A stretch of DNA of 35,697 bases from an uncultured Clostridium sp. (GCA_900541315.1 UQJF01000012.1:1-35697); one strand, 5' to 3'; shown: positions 8,551 to 17,238, counted from the stretch's first letter. Notes: generated from the sequence alone by a model not told the origin. Program-made: numbers and translations.

Positions 8551-9570
8551 TTAAATCCTTGCTGTCATCCCATAACGTATCTGTTCGATTGTAGTTATGA
8601 TCTGTTCGATCTCTCTTTCTTTAAAATAAAGATAAGAGTTTAGTACTGCTGCTGAATAAGGCTCTTTCCTGCTTGTAAGCTCATAGATCTTATCTGTAAG
8701 CTCCTTTGCCCCGTTTCCAAGGCCATGTTCCATAAGCCCTTCTATATCCTGGCATTTGTACCAGCTGTTTTTGATCACGCCATAAACCTGTTCCATGTTT
8801 TCCGCCTGAGCCATGGTCTGGATTTCTTTTTTGGTAACATGATACTGGATCGGAATGATCAGCGCATAAATATCACCTTCTGACAGGTTATAATATTTTT
8901 TTGCCCGGCATATCCACTGAAAATTCAGCATATCCATTTTCGTGCCAAAGCACTGGGCCAGCATTTTTGCCTCTGCCTTTGAAAGATATTTATCCTTTAT
9001 CTTCCAGATAGTCTTGAAATAAAGCATATCCATAGCCGTTTCACAGGCCGGAAGCGTTGCTTTCCCCTGTTCTAAAAGCTTTTCTAACGGCTCATAGTAA
9101 GCAGAACCTTTTAACCCGCGGATCACATCTTCTATGCTCCTGCACTGGGACAGCTGCACCAGATCCATATCCGAATGTTTATCAAAAAATTCCTTAAACC
9201 CCGAAAGATCCTGGGCACTTTCTCTGTTTCCCGCTGCATTTCTGAGACAGGTTTTTAATATATCGATCTCATAGTGCATGAAATAAAGGTCCAGAAAACG
9301 CCTCTGCCCTACATTTGCAAACCGGTACAGCTTTGCAAAATCATGGTATTTGCTTAAGTTTAACAGCTGCTCGATCTTTCCGCGGTGAAGCTCATCCTCA
9401 GAAGCTTTGGAAAATGCCTTTTCATAAGATGGATTACTCCTTAAGAACTGAACCGCCTCAGGCACAGATCCCAGGTCTGCCATTGCCTCAAATTGCTCCG
9501 GGCGGATCCTGAAACGCTCCATAGCCTTCACCTTGGTGGAAATGCCGCTGTAACTGATCAGGCTTCCCAT
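8551..9570 (-). CDS. V-type ATP synthase/ATPase subunit C
   Basis: Socket subunit (d-like, the AtpC/NtpC family) that links the D-F shaft to the K ring. The 339 residues are almost wholly helical and show the family pattern of three related helical bundles, each starting with a segment like ILKTCLRN or MDMLNFQWICRAKKYYNLS. The C-terminal NSYLYFKEREIEQIITTIEQIRYGM is characteristic: it matches the end of archaeal and bacterial C subunits. It lies four bases after the G/H gene and 14 bases before subunit I. Confidence 0.93.
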   Translation of the reverse strand: MGSLISYSGISTKVKAMERFRIRPEQFEAMADLGSVPEAVQFLRSNPSYEKAFSKASEDELHRGKIEQLLNLSKYHDFAKLYRFANVGQRRFLDLYFMHYEIDILKTCLRNAAGNRESAQDLSGFKEFFDKHSDMDLVQLSQCRSIEDVIRGLKGSAYYEPLEKLLEQGKATLPACETAMDMLYFKTIWKIKDKYLSKAEAKMLAQCFGTKMDMLNFQWICRAKKYYNLSEGDIYALIIPIQYHVTKKEIQTMAQAENMEQVYGVIKNSWYKCQDIEGLMEHGLGNGAKELTDKIYELTSRKEPYSAAVLNSYLYFKEREIEQIITTIEQIRYGMTARI

Positions 9571-9574
9571 GTCC

Positions 9575-9886
9575 TCACTCCTTTATCATGCTTTTAAAGA
9601 GAGCCTGTGCATACTCCTCATGCCGGGCTTCATAGGCCTCTTCCAGCCGCGCCATCACTGCTTTGGCATCCTCTTTCTGCTGTCTTAACTCCTGCTGTAA
9701 TTCCTCTTCCATTTTTCCGCGTATCTGGGAAATGCGATCCTGGGTTTCTTTTTCCAGCCGGGCATCAAACGCCGCCGTTTTCTCTTCCATTTCACGGGCC
9801 ATCTGCTTTTTACGCTCACCGGCACCATCCATAACAGAAACAGCGGCTTTTTCAATATCAGACAGCCGATTGATCACTGTATCCAT
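9575..9886 (-). CDS. V-type ATPase peripheral-stalk subunit (G/H type)
   Basis: First gene of the ATPase operon. The 103 residues form a single long charged helix with heptad spacing (EEKTAAFDARLEKETQDRIS and onward), the form expected of the G/H subunit that pairs with subunit E in the peripheral stalk. Sequence identity in such coiled coils is low, so the call rests on form, length and its place beside subunit C. The ATG has a GGAGG eight bases upstream. A putative promoter with a good -10 box lies about 60 bases before the start. Confidence 0.8.
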   Translation of the reverse strand: MDTVINRLSDIEKAAVSVMDGAGERKKQMAREMEEKTAAFDARLEKETQDRISQIRGKMEEELQQELRQQKEDAKAVMARLEEAYEARHEEYAQALFKSMIKE

Positions 9887-9919
9887 ATCACAGTCCTCCC
9901 TTTCTTTGTTCTTTTTTTA

Positions 9920-9940
9920 ATGCAATTTTGCATTTTGCAT
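9920..9940 (-). repeat. TGCAAAAT-type inverted and direct repeat in the ATPase leader
   Basis: ATGCAA and TTGCAT form an inverted repeat with a two-base centre (9920-9933), and a third TTGCAT copy follows directly (to 9940). It lies just downstream of the likely transcription start, where a repressor could act. I cannot name a regulator. Confidence 0.4.
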
Positions 9941-9946
9941 TTTTTT

Positions 9947-9975
9947 ATCATACTACTTTTTTTGAAAAATAACAG
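9947..9975 (-). promoter_or_regulatory. putative promoter of the V-ATPase operon
   Basis: TATGAT (9947-9952) matches five of six -10 positions. The -35 box 17 bases upstream is poor (CTGTTA at 9970-9975). The region between the previous terminator and the ATPase genes is very AT-rich, so this is the best site but not a certain one. Confidence 0.45.
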
Positions 9976-10028
9976 TGTGAAATTGTACAATAATTTAAAA
10001 TTTAACGATTTTTTTAGTCGTTATGCAC

Positions 10029-10076
10029 AAAAAACAGGGGAACAAGACCTTTTTATAGGTCTCATTCTCCTGTTTT
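10029..10076 (-). terminator. terminator after the DUF4145-SH3 gene
   Basis: Arms AACAGGAGAA and TTCCCCTGTT pair with one mismatch around an inner AGACCT/AGGTCT stem. On the minus strand it is followed by six T bases. The other strand also has a short T-run, so it may work in both directions. Confidence 0.85.
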
Positions 10077-10093
10077 GTACAAATTTCTCACTA

Positions 10094-11218
10094 TTAGTTA
10101 GTTACACTTTCACTTTCAGCGGCTGCTTCTTCCTGTGGCTGTGCATCGGTTTCTGCTTCCTGCTTTGCAATGTACTGGCTGGAAATATAGGCTTCCTGAC
10201 CATCATAGTTGATCACAGTCCAGTCATTATTATAGCGCTTTACATAAACAACTTCTGTTCCGCCTTCTAACTGTACCAGAATACGGCCATTGGCAGACGG
10301 CTCCGTACGCACATTTACTTTATTTCCAGTCACTACATAGGTATCTGCCGGTGGCTGGGTCTCTTCCGGTGTAGGCGCTTCAGGCTCTGTCTGGATCTGC
10401 TCTGTAGTCACTGTCTCCGGCTGGGTCGGATCTGCTTTTTTCTTTCCCGGCATCAAAGTACGGATCGCCACTATCAGGATCACGACCACAAGGAGCGGGA
10501 TCAGGAATTTTAATACCATTTCCACAGGTGATGGTCTGTGTTTTCTTCTGCGGGTCCTTCCGCTTTGGGAAGAACCGCCATAGGAGCGCCTGGTACTTTG
10601 GGGATTTCTCCTTCGGCTGCCTGTATTTGTATTACTTCCTGCTCTGTTACGGCTTCCCCCTGTTCTGGAACGATCAGAAACTCCCTGCAGTTCTGCTCCT
10701 GAGCGGGTGCCGTTTCCTGCACCGGTACCTGTACGCGGTCTTGTCCCGTCTGTCCGGCCGTAAGATGTGCTTCCTGTCCCTGAACTGCCAGCTGCTGCAC
10801 CTGTTCTGGTATTTCGCACCGGTCTTGTTTCGGTCACAGGCACATTAAAGGTTTTGGATACCTGAAAATCATGTGAAAACGCATACACCTGCTTGGTCAG
10901 AAGCTGGTATGCCTGGTTGGCATTATACGCTGTATTGTCATTTTCATGAACCGCTTTATTTCCCAAAATACGGATAGTATGATAATCATCCTTCGTGGTT
11001 TTATCGATCCAGTGTCCCTCATAAAGCTGATCTATGGTATCTGCCAGATCTCCATCTACAAGGCATGCCTTCTCAGCCAGGCAACGGACCATACACTCTA
11101 ATATCTGTCTGGCTTTCACCATAACAAGATTATAGTCTTTGCTGACGATCAGGCGCTCTGCTTCCTTTACCCCCTGCTGGATCTGCTGCCAGCTGGTAGT
11201 GCGTTCAAAGTTTGACAT
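10094..11218 (-). CDS. membrane protein with DUF4145 and SH3b domains
   Basis: A 374-residue protein with three clear parts. Residues 12-115 are a DUF4145-type helical domain (ARQILECMVRCLAEKACL, then IRILGNKAVHEN). Residues 130-230 are a low-complexity Arg/Gly/Ser/Thr linker, strongly basic near the membrane (RTRRRKHR). Residues 232-254 are one transmembrane helix. Residues 262-292 are a Pro/Glu/Thr spacer and 295-351 an SH3b domain (VNVRTEPSANGRILVQLEGG onward), followed by an acidic tail. The charge pattern puts the DUF4145 end in the cytoplasm and the SH3b end outside, where SH3b domains usually bind peptidoglycan. DUF4145 is best known from restriction and defence proteins, so the pairing is odd; the job is unknown. 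The ATG has AGGAGG seven bases upstream; it is a monocistronic gene with its own promoter and terminator. Confidence 0.85.
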   Translation of the reverse strand: MSNFERTTSWQQIQQGVKEAERLIVSKDYNLVMVKARQILECMVRCLAEKACLVDGDLADTIDQLYEGHWIDKTTKDDYHTIRILGNKAVHENDNTAYNANQAYQLLTKQVYAFSHDFQVSKTFNVPVTETRPVRNTRTGAAAGSSGTGSTSYGRTDGTRPRTGTGAGNGTRSGAELQGVSDRSRTGGSRNRAGSNTNTGSRRRNPQSTRRSYGGSSQSGRTRRRKHRPSPVEMVLKFLIPLLVVVILIVAIRTLMPGKKKADPTQPETVTTEQIQTEPEAPTPEETQPPADTYVVTGNKVNVRTEPSANGRILVQLEGGTEVVYVKRYNNDWTVINYDGQEAYISSQYIAKQEAETDAQPQEEAAAESESVTN

Positions 11219-11287
11219 CGCCCTTCCTCCTTTGTATGTAATAAAGCAGTATTTGCGTTTTTAGCTGCTCTTTTATCTGCTAACGTA

Positions 11288-11316
11288 AGTATATCAATTT
11301 TTCCTTTGCCTTGCAA
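11288..11316 (-). promoter_or_regulatory. promoter of the DUF4145-SH3 gene
   Basis: TTGCAA (11311-11316) and TATACT (11288-11293) are 17 bases apart on the minus strand. The predicted start of transcription is about 60 bases before the ATG. Confidence 0.65.
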
Positions 11317-11325
11317 TCACTAAGC

Positions 11326-11383
11326 ACTATATGATATAGTTACTAGCAGATATTTCACTTTCATATTTTCCGCAACTGCGGAA
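11326..11383. repeat. two short perfect palindromes in the divergent gap
   Basis: ACTATAT-G-ATATAGT occupies 11326-11340 and TTCCGCA-AC-TGCGGAA occupies 11368-11383. Both lie between the divergent DUF4145 and trmB genes. The first is just upstream of the DUF4145 -35 box; the second is in the trmB upstream region. Either could be an operator, or the second a 5' hairpin of the trmB message. Confidence 0.5.
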
Positions 11384-11438
11384 GATATCTGTTCACTATC
11401 CAAATCGCATACTATATTTAAGAAAGAGGACAACATCC

Positions 11439-12116
11439 ATGCGTTTAAGACATATACGCGGGGCAGAAGAAACCATTGCAGAAAGCCCCTATGTGATCCA
11501 GGAACCAGAGCTTCATAAAGGCAGCTGGAACCAGGTTTTTGGCAACGATAACCCCATCCAGATTGAAGTAGGTATGGGAAAAGGCCGTTTTATCATGGAA
11601 CTGGCCAAGCAGAATCCTGACATTAACTACATCGGCATTGAACGCTACTCCAGTGTACTTTTAAGAGGGCTTCAAAAACGTGCCCAGTTAGAATTAAACA
11701 ATATCTATTTCATGTGCATTGATGCCAAAAATATGGCAGACTACTTTGCACCAGGAGAAGTAAACAAGATCTACCTTAACTTCTCCGATCCATGGCCAAA
11801 AGACCGCCATGCAAAGCGCCGTCTGACTTCTCCTTATTTTATGGCTGTATACGGCCAGATCTTAGCCGGCCACGGCACCGTAGAATTTAAAACTGACAAT
11901 AAAGGGCTCTTTGATTACTCTCTGGAGGCAATTCCAGAAGCAGGCTGGACTATTACAGCACACACCTTCGACCTGCACCATGATCCAGTTATGTCTGTCG
12001 GAAATGTAATGACAGAATATGAAGAAAAATTTTCTTCTATGGGAAATCCCATCTGCAAGCTGATCGCTATGAGAGAACCGAAAGAGACCACAGAAAATGT
12101 TACAGTTCATCCATGA
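11439..12116 (+). CDS. trmB: tRNA (guanine-N7)-methyltransferase
   Basis: Uses S-adenosylmethionine to methylate guanine 46 in the variable loop of tRNA. The 225 residues contain the cofactor-binding segment IEVGMGKGRF (42-51), the acidic residue of the second strand in YIGIERY (64-70), and the family signature FSDPWPKDRHAKRRL (115-129), followed by the FKTDN substrate motif near 150. The start has an AGAGGA eight bases upstream of the ATG. It is the only plus-strand gene in the window and faces the RND genes tail to tail. A weak promoter (TGTTCA, 17 bases, TATATT) may lie near 11390-11420. Confidence 0.97.
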   Translation: MRLRHIRGAEETIAESPYVIQEPELHKGSWNQVFGNDNPIQIEVGMGKGRFIMELAKQNPDINYIGIERYSSVLLRGLQKRAQLELNNIYFMCIDAKNMADYFAPGEVNKIYLNFSDPWPKDRHAKRRLTSPYFMAVYGQILAGHGTVEFKTDNKGLFDYSLEAIPEAGWTITAHTFDLHHDPVMSVGNVMTEYEEKFSSMGNPICKLIAMREPKETTENVTVHP

Positions 12117-12119
12117 CAT

Positions 12120-12143
12120 CTTCTTGTTTTTATAAATATGGAA
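12120..12143 (+). repeat. half-copy of a dispersed hairpin sequence
   Basis: Starting four bases after the trmB stop codon, 24 bases match 27053-27076 at 22 positions (opening CTTCTTGTTTT, closing AATATGGAA). At 27053 the sequence continues into the other arm of a hairpin; here it does not, so this copy is cut or decayed. Confidence 0.6.
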
Positions 12144-12262
12144 TTTTCCTTTTAACCCTCCTGATACCGGATTGCTGCGTGCTTTGCACTTCCGCAATTC
12201 TAAAAACATTCGTAATCCGCTCATTTTTCTTCAAAAAATGGCTTCTTACTCATGTTTTGGGC

Positions 12263-12325
12263 GGGTCCCAAGTTCACAAATCCTCCTGTAAGCAAGCTTG
12301 CATCGGATTTATGAACTTTTGACCC
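12263..12325. repeat. long imperfect inverted repeat in the trmB/RND convergent gap
   Basis: Two 21-base arms (GGGTC...AAATCC and GGATTT...GACCC) match at 18 positions and surround a 21-base centre that itself holds the palindrome GCAAGCTTGC. There is no T-run, so it is not a typical terminator. Shorter outer arms, TGATACC (12162-12168) and GGTATCA (12327-12333), frame a 172-base unit that has the form of a small non-coding mobile element. Confidence 0.65.
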
Positions 12326-12342
12326 TGGTATCATCTTAATTT

Positions 12343-15300
12343 TTAATCAGAAACCATAGGCACATCTTCCCCAACTGCCTTACGTCCCATATTGTGGACC
12401 AGTCTGTAATAAGTTGGAAGAAGGATCAGTGTCAGGATCGTTGCTGCGATCAGACCACCTACATCTACCAGTGCAAGGCCCTGCATCATGGCACCGGATT
12501 TACCGTAAGCAACCGCGTTAGGAAGCATAGAGATCACGGTTGTTCCTGTTGTCATCAAAATAGGTCTCATACGGATAGCACCAGCTTCTACCAGCGCCTT
12601 ATCCAGAGGCATTTCTGCAAGGAACTGATTTACCGTATCTACATACAAAATACCATTGTTTACTACCGTACCAACTAACATCAGGAAACCTAACATGGAT
12701 ACCATACTGATGGGGCTGTCTGCCAGGAACAGAAGTCCAAAGGATCCTATCAGTGAGAATGGAATGGTCGTCATGATCATCAGTGAGAACTTAGGTGACT
12801 CAAACTGGATAGCCATTACAACGAATACCAGGAAAACGCCGGTTATAAGAGCACCTCCTAAAGCACCGATCTCACTTCCCATGCTCTCATCCATGGCATT
12901 TGGCGCCATTTCTACCTCATTTGGCATATTCCAGTTACGCACAAATTCCTTCACATCTTTTTCAGCTGTTTTCTTATACTCAGACTGTGGCTCCATCGTA
13001 ATAGATACCTGATACTGCTTATTCTTACGCTGGATCTGCTGCGGGCTGTCCTCGTAATGGATAGTTGCCAGATCTTCCAGAGGAAGTGTGGTTCCTGTTG
13101 CTGTGGTGATCATCATCCCCTGAAGCTTATCAATACTGTCATATTTATCTGCTGCAAACTCTACTCTTACATCTGTATCTTCACCGTTTACACGAACAGT
13201 GGTTGCTTTGATACCGCTTAAATTGCTGTAGATCAGAGAACCAATAGAAGCAGGCGTAAGACCTTCTGCCTGTGCTAAAACAGGATCTACATTTACCTTA
13301 ATAACAGGTGCCGCATTTTCAATAGAGGAATGTACCTGCATTACATCTTCTCTCTGGCGAAGCTCTGCCACCAATTCATCAGAAGCCTGTTTTAAAGCAT
13401 TGTAATCCGTACTCTGTAAGTCAACTTCGATCTGATTTGTACTGCTCATAGAGGAAGATGTGGTACTTCCCTGTTCCAGGGTTACAGAAATATCTTTATA
13501 TTTTTCTGTTTCACGGGTCCACTTGTCAATAACCTGGTCTGTGGACATTTTACGGTCATCCTTTAAGTAAGCACTTAAAGTAACACTGCTTCCTCCCATG
13601 GTGCTTAAACCACTAGAACCGTAGGTCAGCAGATAATGATCGACTTCTTCGTCATTTGCCACCATATTTTCAATCTGGGACACTGTGTCATTAACAGCAG
13701 CAACAGAAAGACCCGGTTTTGTTTTAACAGTTACATCTACAATACCTTCATCTGTAGAAACCATCAGCTTTACATCCAGTCTGGAAGCTAAGAAGAAGGA
13801 AAATACAAGCAGTAAAATACTGGCACTGATAACTGTCTTTGTCTTCGGGATAATACCAGGCATGATATTACGGTAAATTTCCTGGCATTTACGTATAAAA
13901 CCGGCAACAGGTGCATTTTCCTTTTCTACCGGATGCCACTGATAATAACACAGCGGTACGATGGTGACCGCAGAGAATAAGGACGCGATCAAACTGAATA
14001 CGATCGTGAAACCTAACTGCTTAAACATCTGACCGGACAGACCGGAAAGCATTGCCAGCGGGATAAATACAACGCAGGTAGTGGCTGTACCACCTACAAT
14101 GGAAGTGATCATAATACGGCTTCCTTCAATAGCCGCATCAAAAAAGTTTCTATGTTCTTTTGCACGGAAACAGCCATCCAATACGTTGATGGAGTTATCT
14201 ACCATCATACCTACACCAAGTACCAGGGATGTCAGTGAGATTACGTTTAAGGAAAATCCCATAAGCGACATGGCGATCAAGGTCAGCATGATTGAAATAG
14301 GGATAGAAGTACCTACAATAACAGAGGCACGGATATCTCCGTAGAACAGCCACAGAATGATCATAGACAAAATGACCGCCATGATCATAGTCTGGAATAC
14401 GTTAGTAATTGATTCGGTGATCATATCACTGGAATCATTGACCACGGTAAATGTAAGTCCCGGATAAGTCTTTTCCAGTACACTTACCTGCTTTAAAACA
14501 TCTTTTGATACATCAATAGCAGTAGAGCTCTGCTGTTTTTTAATGGATACAGATACAATGTCCTGACCATTATAACGGCCAATAGAATCTGCATCTTCCA
14601 AAGCATTGGAAACAGTTGCCACATCAGAAAGATGGATCACATCTCCATTTGCCAGCGGGATCGCTACATTTTTCAGTGCTTCTGTATTGTCAAAATCATT
14701 TCCGACGCTGACAGACAAATTCTGCTTTCCTACGTTTACATCACCTGCAGGAATGGTAAAGTCTGCAGCACCTACAAACTGTGCAATACGTGACATGCTA
14801 AGGCCATACTGCGCTACTTTTTCAGGATCCAGCTTGATGCTGATATATTCTTTCTGGCCACCTGCCAGAGAAACTTCACCAACAGAACCTAATTTTTCCA
14901 GTTCCGGCTTGATATTGTTTTCTACATATGTATAAAGGTTTCCATCTATCTGTCCACCTACAGCCAGTGTGATAACAGGCTGGGAGTTCATATCCATTTC
15001 CATGATATTCGGCTCATTTGCATCATCTGGCAGATCACCCTTAATACCATCAATGGCTTTCTTTAAGTTGATATATGCAGTATCAATATTGGTGCCATAG
15101 TTATACTCAACTAAAACGATAGCTACATTGTCCTGGGAAAAAGAATAAACATTCTTTACATCATCCAGTGACGAAACCGCATCTTCTTCCTTGGTAGCGA
15201 TCAGGTCCTTAATATCATCAGGGCTTGCGCCTGCGTAAACGGTGCTGACAACCAGCATAGGGAATTCCATTTCAGGAGTCAGCTCTACCTTTGTCCCCAA

Positions 15301-15390
15301 AAGGGACTGGATACCAAAATATGCAATGGTGAGCAAACACATGATAATGGTCACAGGCTTGCGTACCGCAAATTTTGTCAGATTTAACAT
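12343..15390 (-). CDS. RND-family efflux transporter (SwrC/YerP-like)
   Basis: Proton-driven multidrug or lipid exporter of the RND superfamily, in the cytoplasmic membrane. The 1015 residues have the usual plan: a membrane helix at 10-30, a large extracytoplasmic loop, six membrane helices (about 330-530), a second loop and a final cluster of helices (about 850-1000). The helix-4 proton-relay aspartate is seen in LGVGMMVDNSINVLDG near residue 396, where AcrB has two aspartates; the lysine of helix 10 is absent (GTVVNNGILYVDT, near 910). Both differences fit the Gram-positive branch. The substrate cannot be told. The gene begins three bases after the adaptor stop, so the two are surely co-expressed. 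A monoderm cell has no TolC, so export ends at the outer face of the membrane. Confidence 0.95.
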   Translation of the reverse strand: MLNLTKFAVRKPVTIIMCLLTIAYFGIQSLLGTKVELTPEMEFPMLVVSTVYAGASPDDIKDLIATKEEDAVSSLDDVKNVYSFSQDNVAIVLVEYNYGTNIDTAYINLKKAIDGIKGDLPDDANEPNIMEMDMNSQPVITLAVGGQIDGNLYTYVENNIKPELEKLGSVGEVSLAGGQKEYISIKLDPEKVAQYGLSMSRIAQFVGAADFTIPAGDVNVGKQNLSVSVGNDFDNTEALKNVAIPLANGDVIHLSDVATVSNALEDADSIGRYNGQDIVSVSIKKQQSSTAIDVSKDVLKQVSVLEKTYPGLTFTVVNDSSDMITESITNVFQTMIMAVILSMIILWLFYGDIRASVIVGTSIPISIMLTLIAMSLMGFSLNVISLTSLVLGVGMMVDNSINVLDGCFRAKEHRNFFDAAIEGSRIMITSIVGGTATTCVVFIPLAMLSGLSGQMFKQLGFTIVFSLIASLFSAVTIVPLCYYQWHPVEKENAPVAGFIRKCQEIYRNIMPGIIPKTKTVISASILLLVFSFFLASRLDVKLMVSTDEGIVDVTVKTKPGLSVAAVNDTVSQIENMVANDEEVDHYLLTYGSSGLSTMGGSSVTLSAYLKDDRKMSTDQVIDKWTRETEKYKDISVTLEQGSTTSSSMSSTNQIEVDLQSTDYNALKQASDELVAELRQREDVMQVHSSIENAAPVIKVNVDPVLAQAEGLTPASIGSLIYSNLSGIKATTVRVNGEDTDVRVEFAADKYDSIDKLQGMMITTATGTTLPLEDLATIHYEDSPQQIQRKNKQYQVSITMEPQSEYKKTAEKDVKEFVRNWNMPNEVEMAPNAMDESMGSEIGALGGALITGVFLVFVVMAIQFESPKFSLMIMTTIPFSLIGSFGLLFLADSPISMVSMLGFLMLVGTVVNNGILYVDTVNQFLAEMPLDKALVEAGAIRMRPILMTTGTTVISMLPNAVAYGKSGAMMQGLALVDVGGLIAATILTLILLPTYYRLVHNMGRKAVGEDVPMVSD

Positions 15391-15393
15391 CTT

Positions 15394-16530
15394 TTATTCA
15401 CCTGCTTTCTGTGTTTCTTCTCCAGCATTTTCTGCAGTGCTCTCTTCCTGGTCTGCATTTTCATTCTGTTCATTGTCACTGTCTAAAAGAACTTCCTGTC
15501 CATCTACCAGTTCATTGCTCCAGGTTGTGATGACCTGGTCACCGGCAGTCAATCCGGACTTGACCTCCATAGTCTGTGCATCATAAATACCGGCTTCTAT
15601 CATAACCTTTTTTGCTGCGCCATTGTCATAGCAGTATACAAATGCCTTTCCATTATCATAATTTACTGCGTCAACAGGAACGGTGAGTACACCCTTTACC
15701 TGATCCATGACCACTGTTAATTTAACTTTTGTTCCGCTTGTTAGACTTTCTGCATTATTTACAAATGCCTTTGCATCATACAGACCGGTCGCAGAGTTTA
15801 CCATGCTTCCAACTTCCGTTACATTTCCATCGTATTCTGTGCCGTTCTTTTCAACCTGTATCGGGTCATTTACCTTTATATTGCGAAGGATCTTTTCTGT
15901 AATGCCAAATTTCACCTGAAGCTGGTCACCGCCGGAGATCACGCAGATTTTGGTATCTGTACCAATATGATCATGTGGCTCTACATTTCTGGATTCGATC
16001 ACACCGCTGATAGGCGCTGTTACTGTAGTATATTTTACCTGCAGGTCATACTGGTTCTTTGCAGATTCATATGCCAGACGGGCGCTGGTAGCAGAAGACT
16101 GGGCCTGGTCAAACTGCTGCTGGGAAATATATCCGGATGCGTACAGAGGCTGGATACGTGCCAGCTCTCTTGCTGCATTGTCTGCTGCTACAGAAGCAGA
16201 CTGCATCTGAAGCTGCAATGCGGTCAATGCGTCAGAATCGATCTTACAAAGCACCTGGCCTGCTTCTACCGGATCACCAGCCTGAAAATTGACTTCCAGA
16301 AGTTCTCCGCCGATTTTGGGCTGTACAACTGCCTTTGAGATCGGTTCAATGGTACCGGTCAGATCTGTATACAGAGTGATATCTCCTGTTTTTGGATTTT
16401 CAACAGCTACTGTTGGCCGTGTTTCGTATTCTTCTTCTTTTTTATTTCCGCCGGCAATACGGACTACGATCCCTGCCGCTACCAAAAGAACTACCGCTCC
16501 CGCGATAAGTCTTTTTACATTCTTTTTCAT
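15394..16530 (-). CDS. RND efflux adaptor (membrane fusion protein)
   Basis: Periplasmic-adaptor-type (HlyD/AcrA family) partner of the RND pump, held to the outer face of the membrane by one N-terminal helix (about 7-26, KRLIAGAVVLLVAAGIVVRIAGG region). After it come the lipoyl/barrel-sandwich strands (VQPKIGGELLEVNFQAGDPVEAGQVL), an alpha hairpin (about 100-160, with YASGYISQQQFDQAQSSA), the second lipoyl half (YTTVTAPISGVIESRNV) and the beta-barrel domain; the tail is acidic and low in complexity. The frame can open with TTG at 16569, but the ATG at 16530 has GGAAGG nine bases upstream and gives a normal start (378 residues). It follows the first TetR gene by 48 bases. Confidence 0.92.
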   Translation of the reverse strand: MKKNVKRLIAGAVVLLVAAGIVVRIAGGNKKEEEYETRPTVAVENPKTGDITLYTDLTGTIEPISKAVVQPKIGGELLEVNFQAGDPVEAGQVLCKIDSDALTALQLQMQSASVAADNAARELARIQPLYASGYISQQQFDQAQSSATSARLAYESAKNQYDLQVKYTTVTAPISGVIESRNVEPHDHIGTDTKICVISGGDQLQVKFGITEKILRNIKVNDPIQVEKNGTEYDGNVTEVGSMVNSATGLYDAKAFVNNAESLTSGTKVKLTVVMDQVKGVLTVPVDAVNYDNGKAFVYCYDNGAAKKVMIEAGIYDAQTMEVKSGLTAGDQVITTWSNELVDGQEVLLDSDNEQNENADQEESTAENAGEETQKAGE

Positions 16531-16578
16531 TTTCCTGTGCCTTCCTTTCTCTTTTTCAAACTTTCTCAAGCCTTCGGA

Positions 16579-17196
16579 TCACCCTCTGATTCCTTTATCT
16601 AATATAATCAGCTGATGCCATGCTGCCTCCTTTAGCTCCGTCAAAGGAGCGTACTGCTCTACATAGCGCATGGAAAGCTGGATCATTGCCAGCAGTCCCA
16701 TATCAACAGCATATGCCAGTTTTTCCGGTGTCAGTCCCGGATATTTACTTTGATCCATATAGCCAAAACAATCTTCTATGGTCTGACGCCATCTGGGGCT
16801 TTCTTTAAACTGAAGAGCTCCCAATTTGCTTTTCTTTGTGAAATCCTCTTCTTCCATGACCCGTTTATAAACTTTCCATACCTCTCTGGAAATATCATTT
16901 TCCAGGGCCTGGCTCATCCAGAACTTCATACTTTCATAATAACTTCCATCTGACTGCTTAAACGCATCTGCCAGTTTCTGTAATATCGCTTCCACCCAGG
17001 ACTCTGCAATACAGTTTAGCAGATCTTCTTTATCATCAAAATACAGATAAAAGCTGGCTCTTGATATTCCCGCTTTTTGGATCAGACTGCTGATACGGAT
17101 CTCGGAATAAGGGATATTCATAAATTCCCTGCACATAGCTGTGAGGATCGTCTTTTTCTTACTGTCTGTAAGATTTATGAACTTTTGTGTTGGCAT
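16579..17196 (-). CDS. TetR/AcrR-family transcriptional regulator (pump-linked)
   Basis: A 205-residue regulator with an N-terminal helix-turn-helix (about 31-60: IRISSLIQKAGISRASFYLYF, then DDKEDLL) and a helical ligand-sensing C-terminal part. It is the first gene of the regulator-adaptor-pump cluster, so it most likely represses its own operon and is released by a pump substrate; that is inference from context. A promoter with a perfect TATAAT lies at 17302-17329 and a palindrome of TetR-operator form lies in the leader at 17239-17255. Confidence 0.9.
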   Translation of the reverse strand: MPTQKFINLTDSKKKTILTAMCREFMNIPYSEIRISSLIQKAGISRASFYLYFDDKEDLLNCIAESWVEAILQKLADAFKQSDGSYYESMKFWMSQALENDISREVWKVYKRVMEEEDFTKKSKLGALQFKESPRWRQTIEDCFGYMDQSKYPGLTPEKLAYAVDMGLLAMIQLSMRYVEQYAPLTELKEAAWHQLIILDKGIRG

Positions 17197-17238
17197 CCTT
17201 CTTCATCTCCTGTTCTTTCCCAGGCTGCTGCTCCACAC

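Noticed and set aside
10510..10848. Reading frames on both strands overlapping the DUF4145-SH3 linker
   Set aside because: They arise from the repetitive Gly/Arg/Thr codons of the linker in other frames and have no start signals.
10094..11218. The DUF4145 protein as part of a defence island
   Set aside because: No restriction, nuclease, toxin or phage-related gene lies beside it; neighbours are the ATPase operon and trmB.
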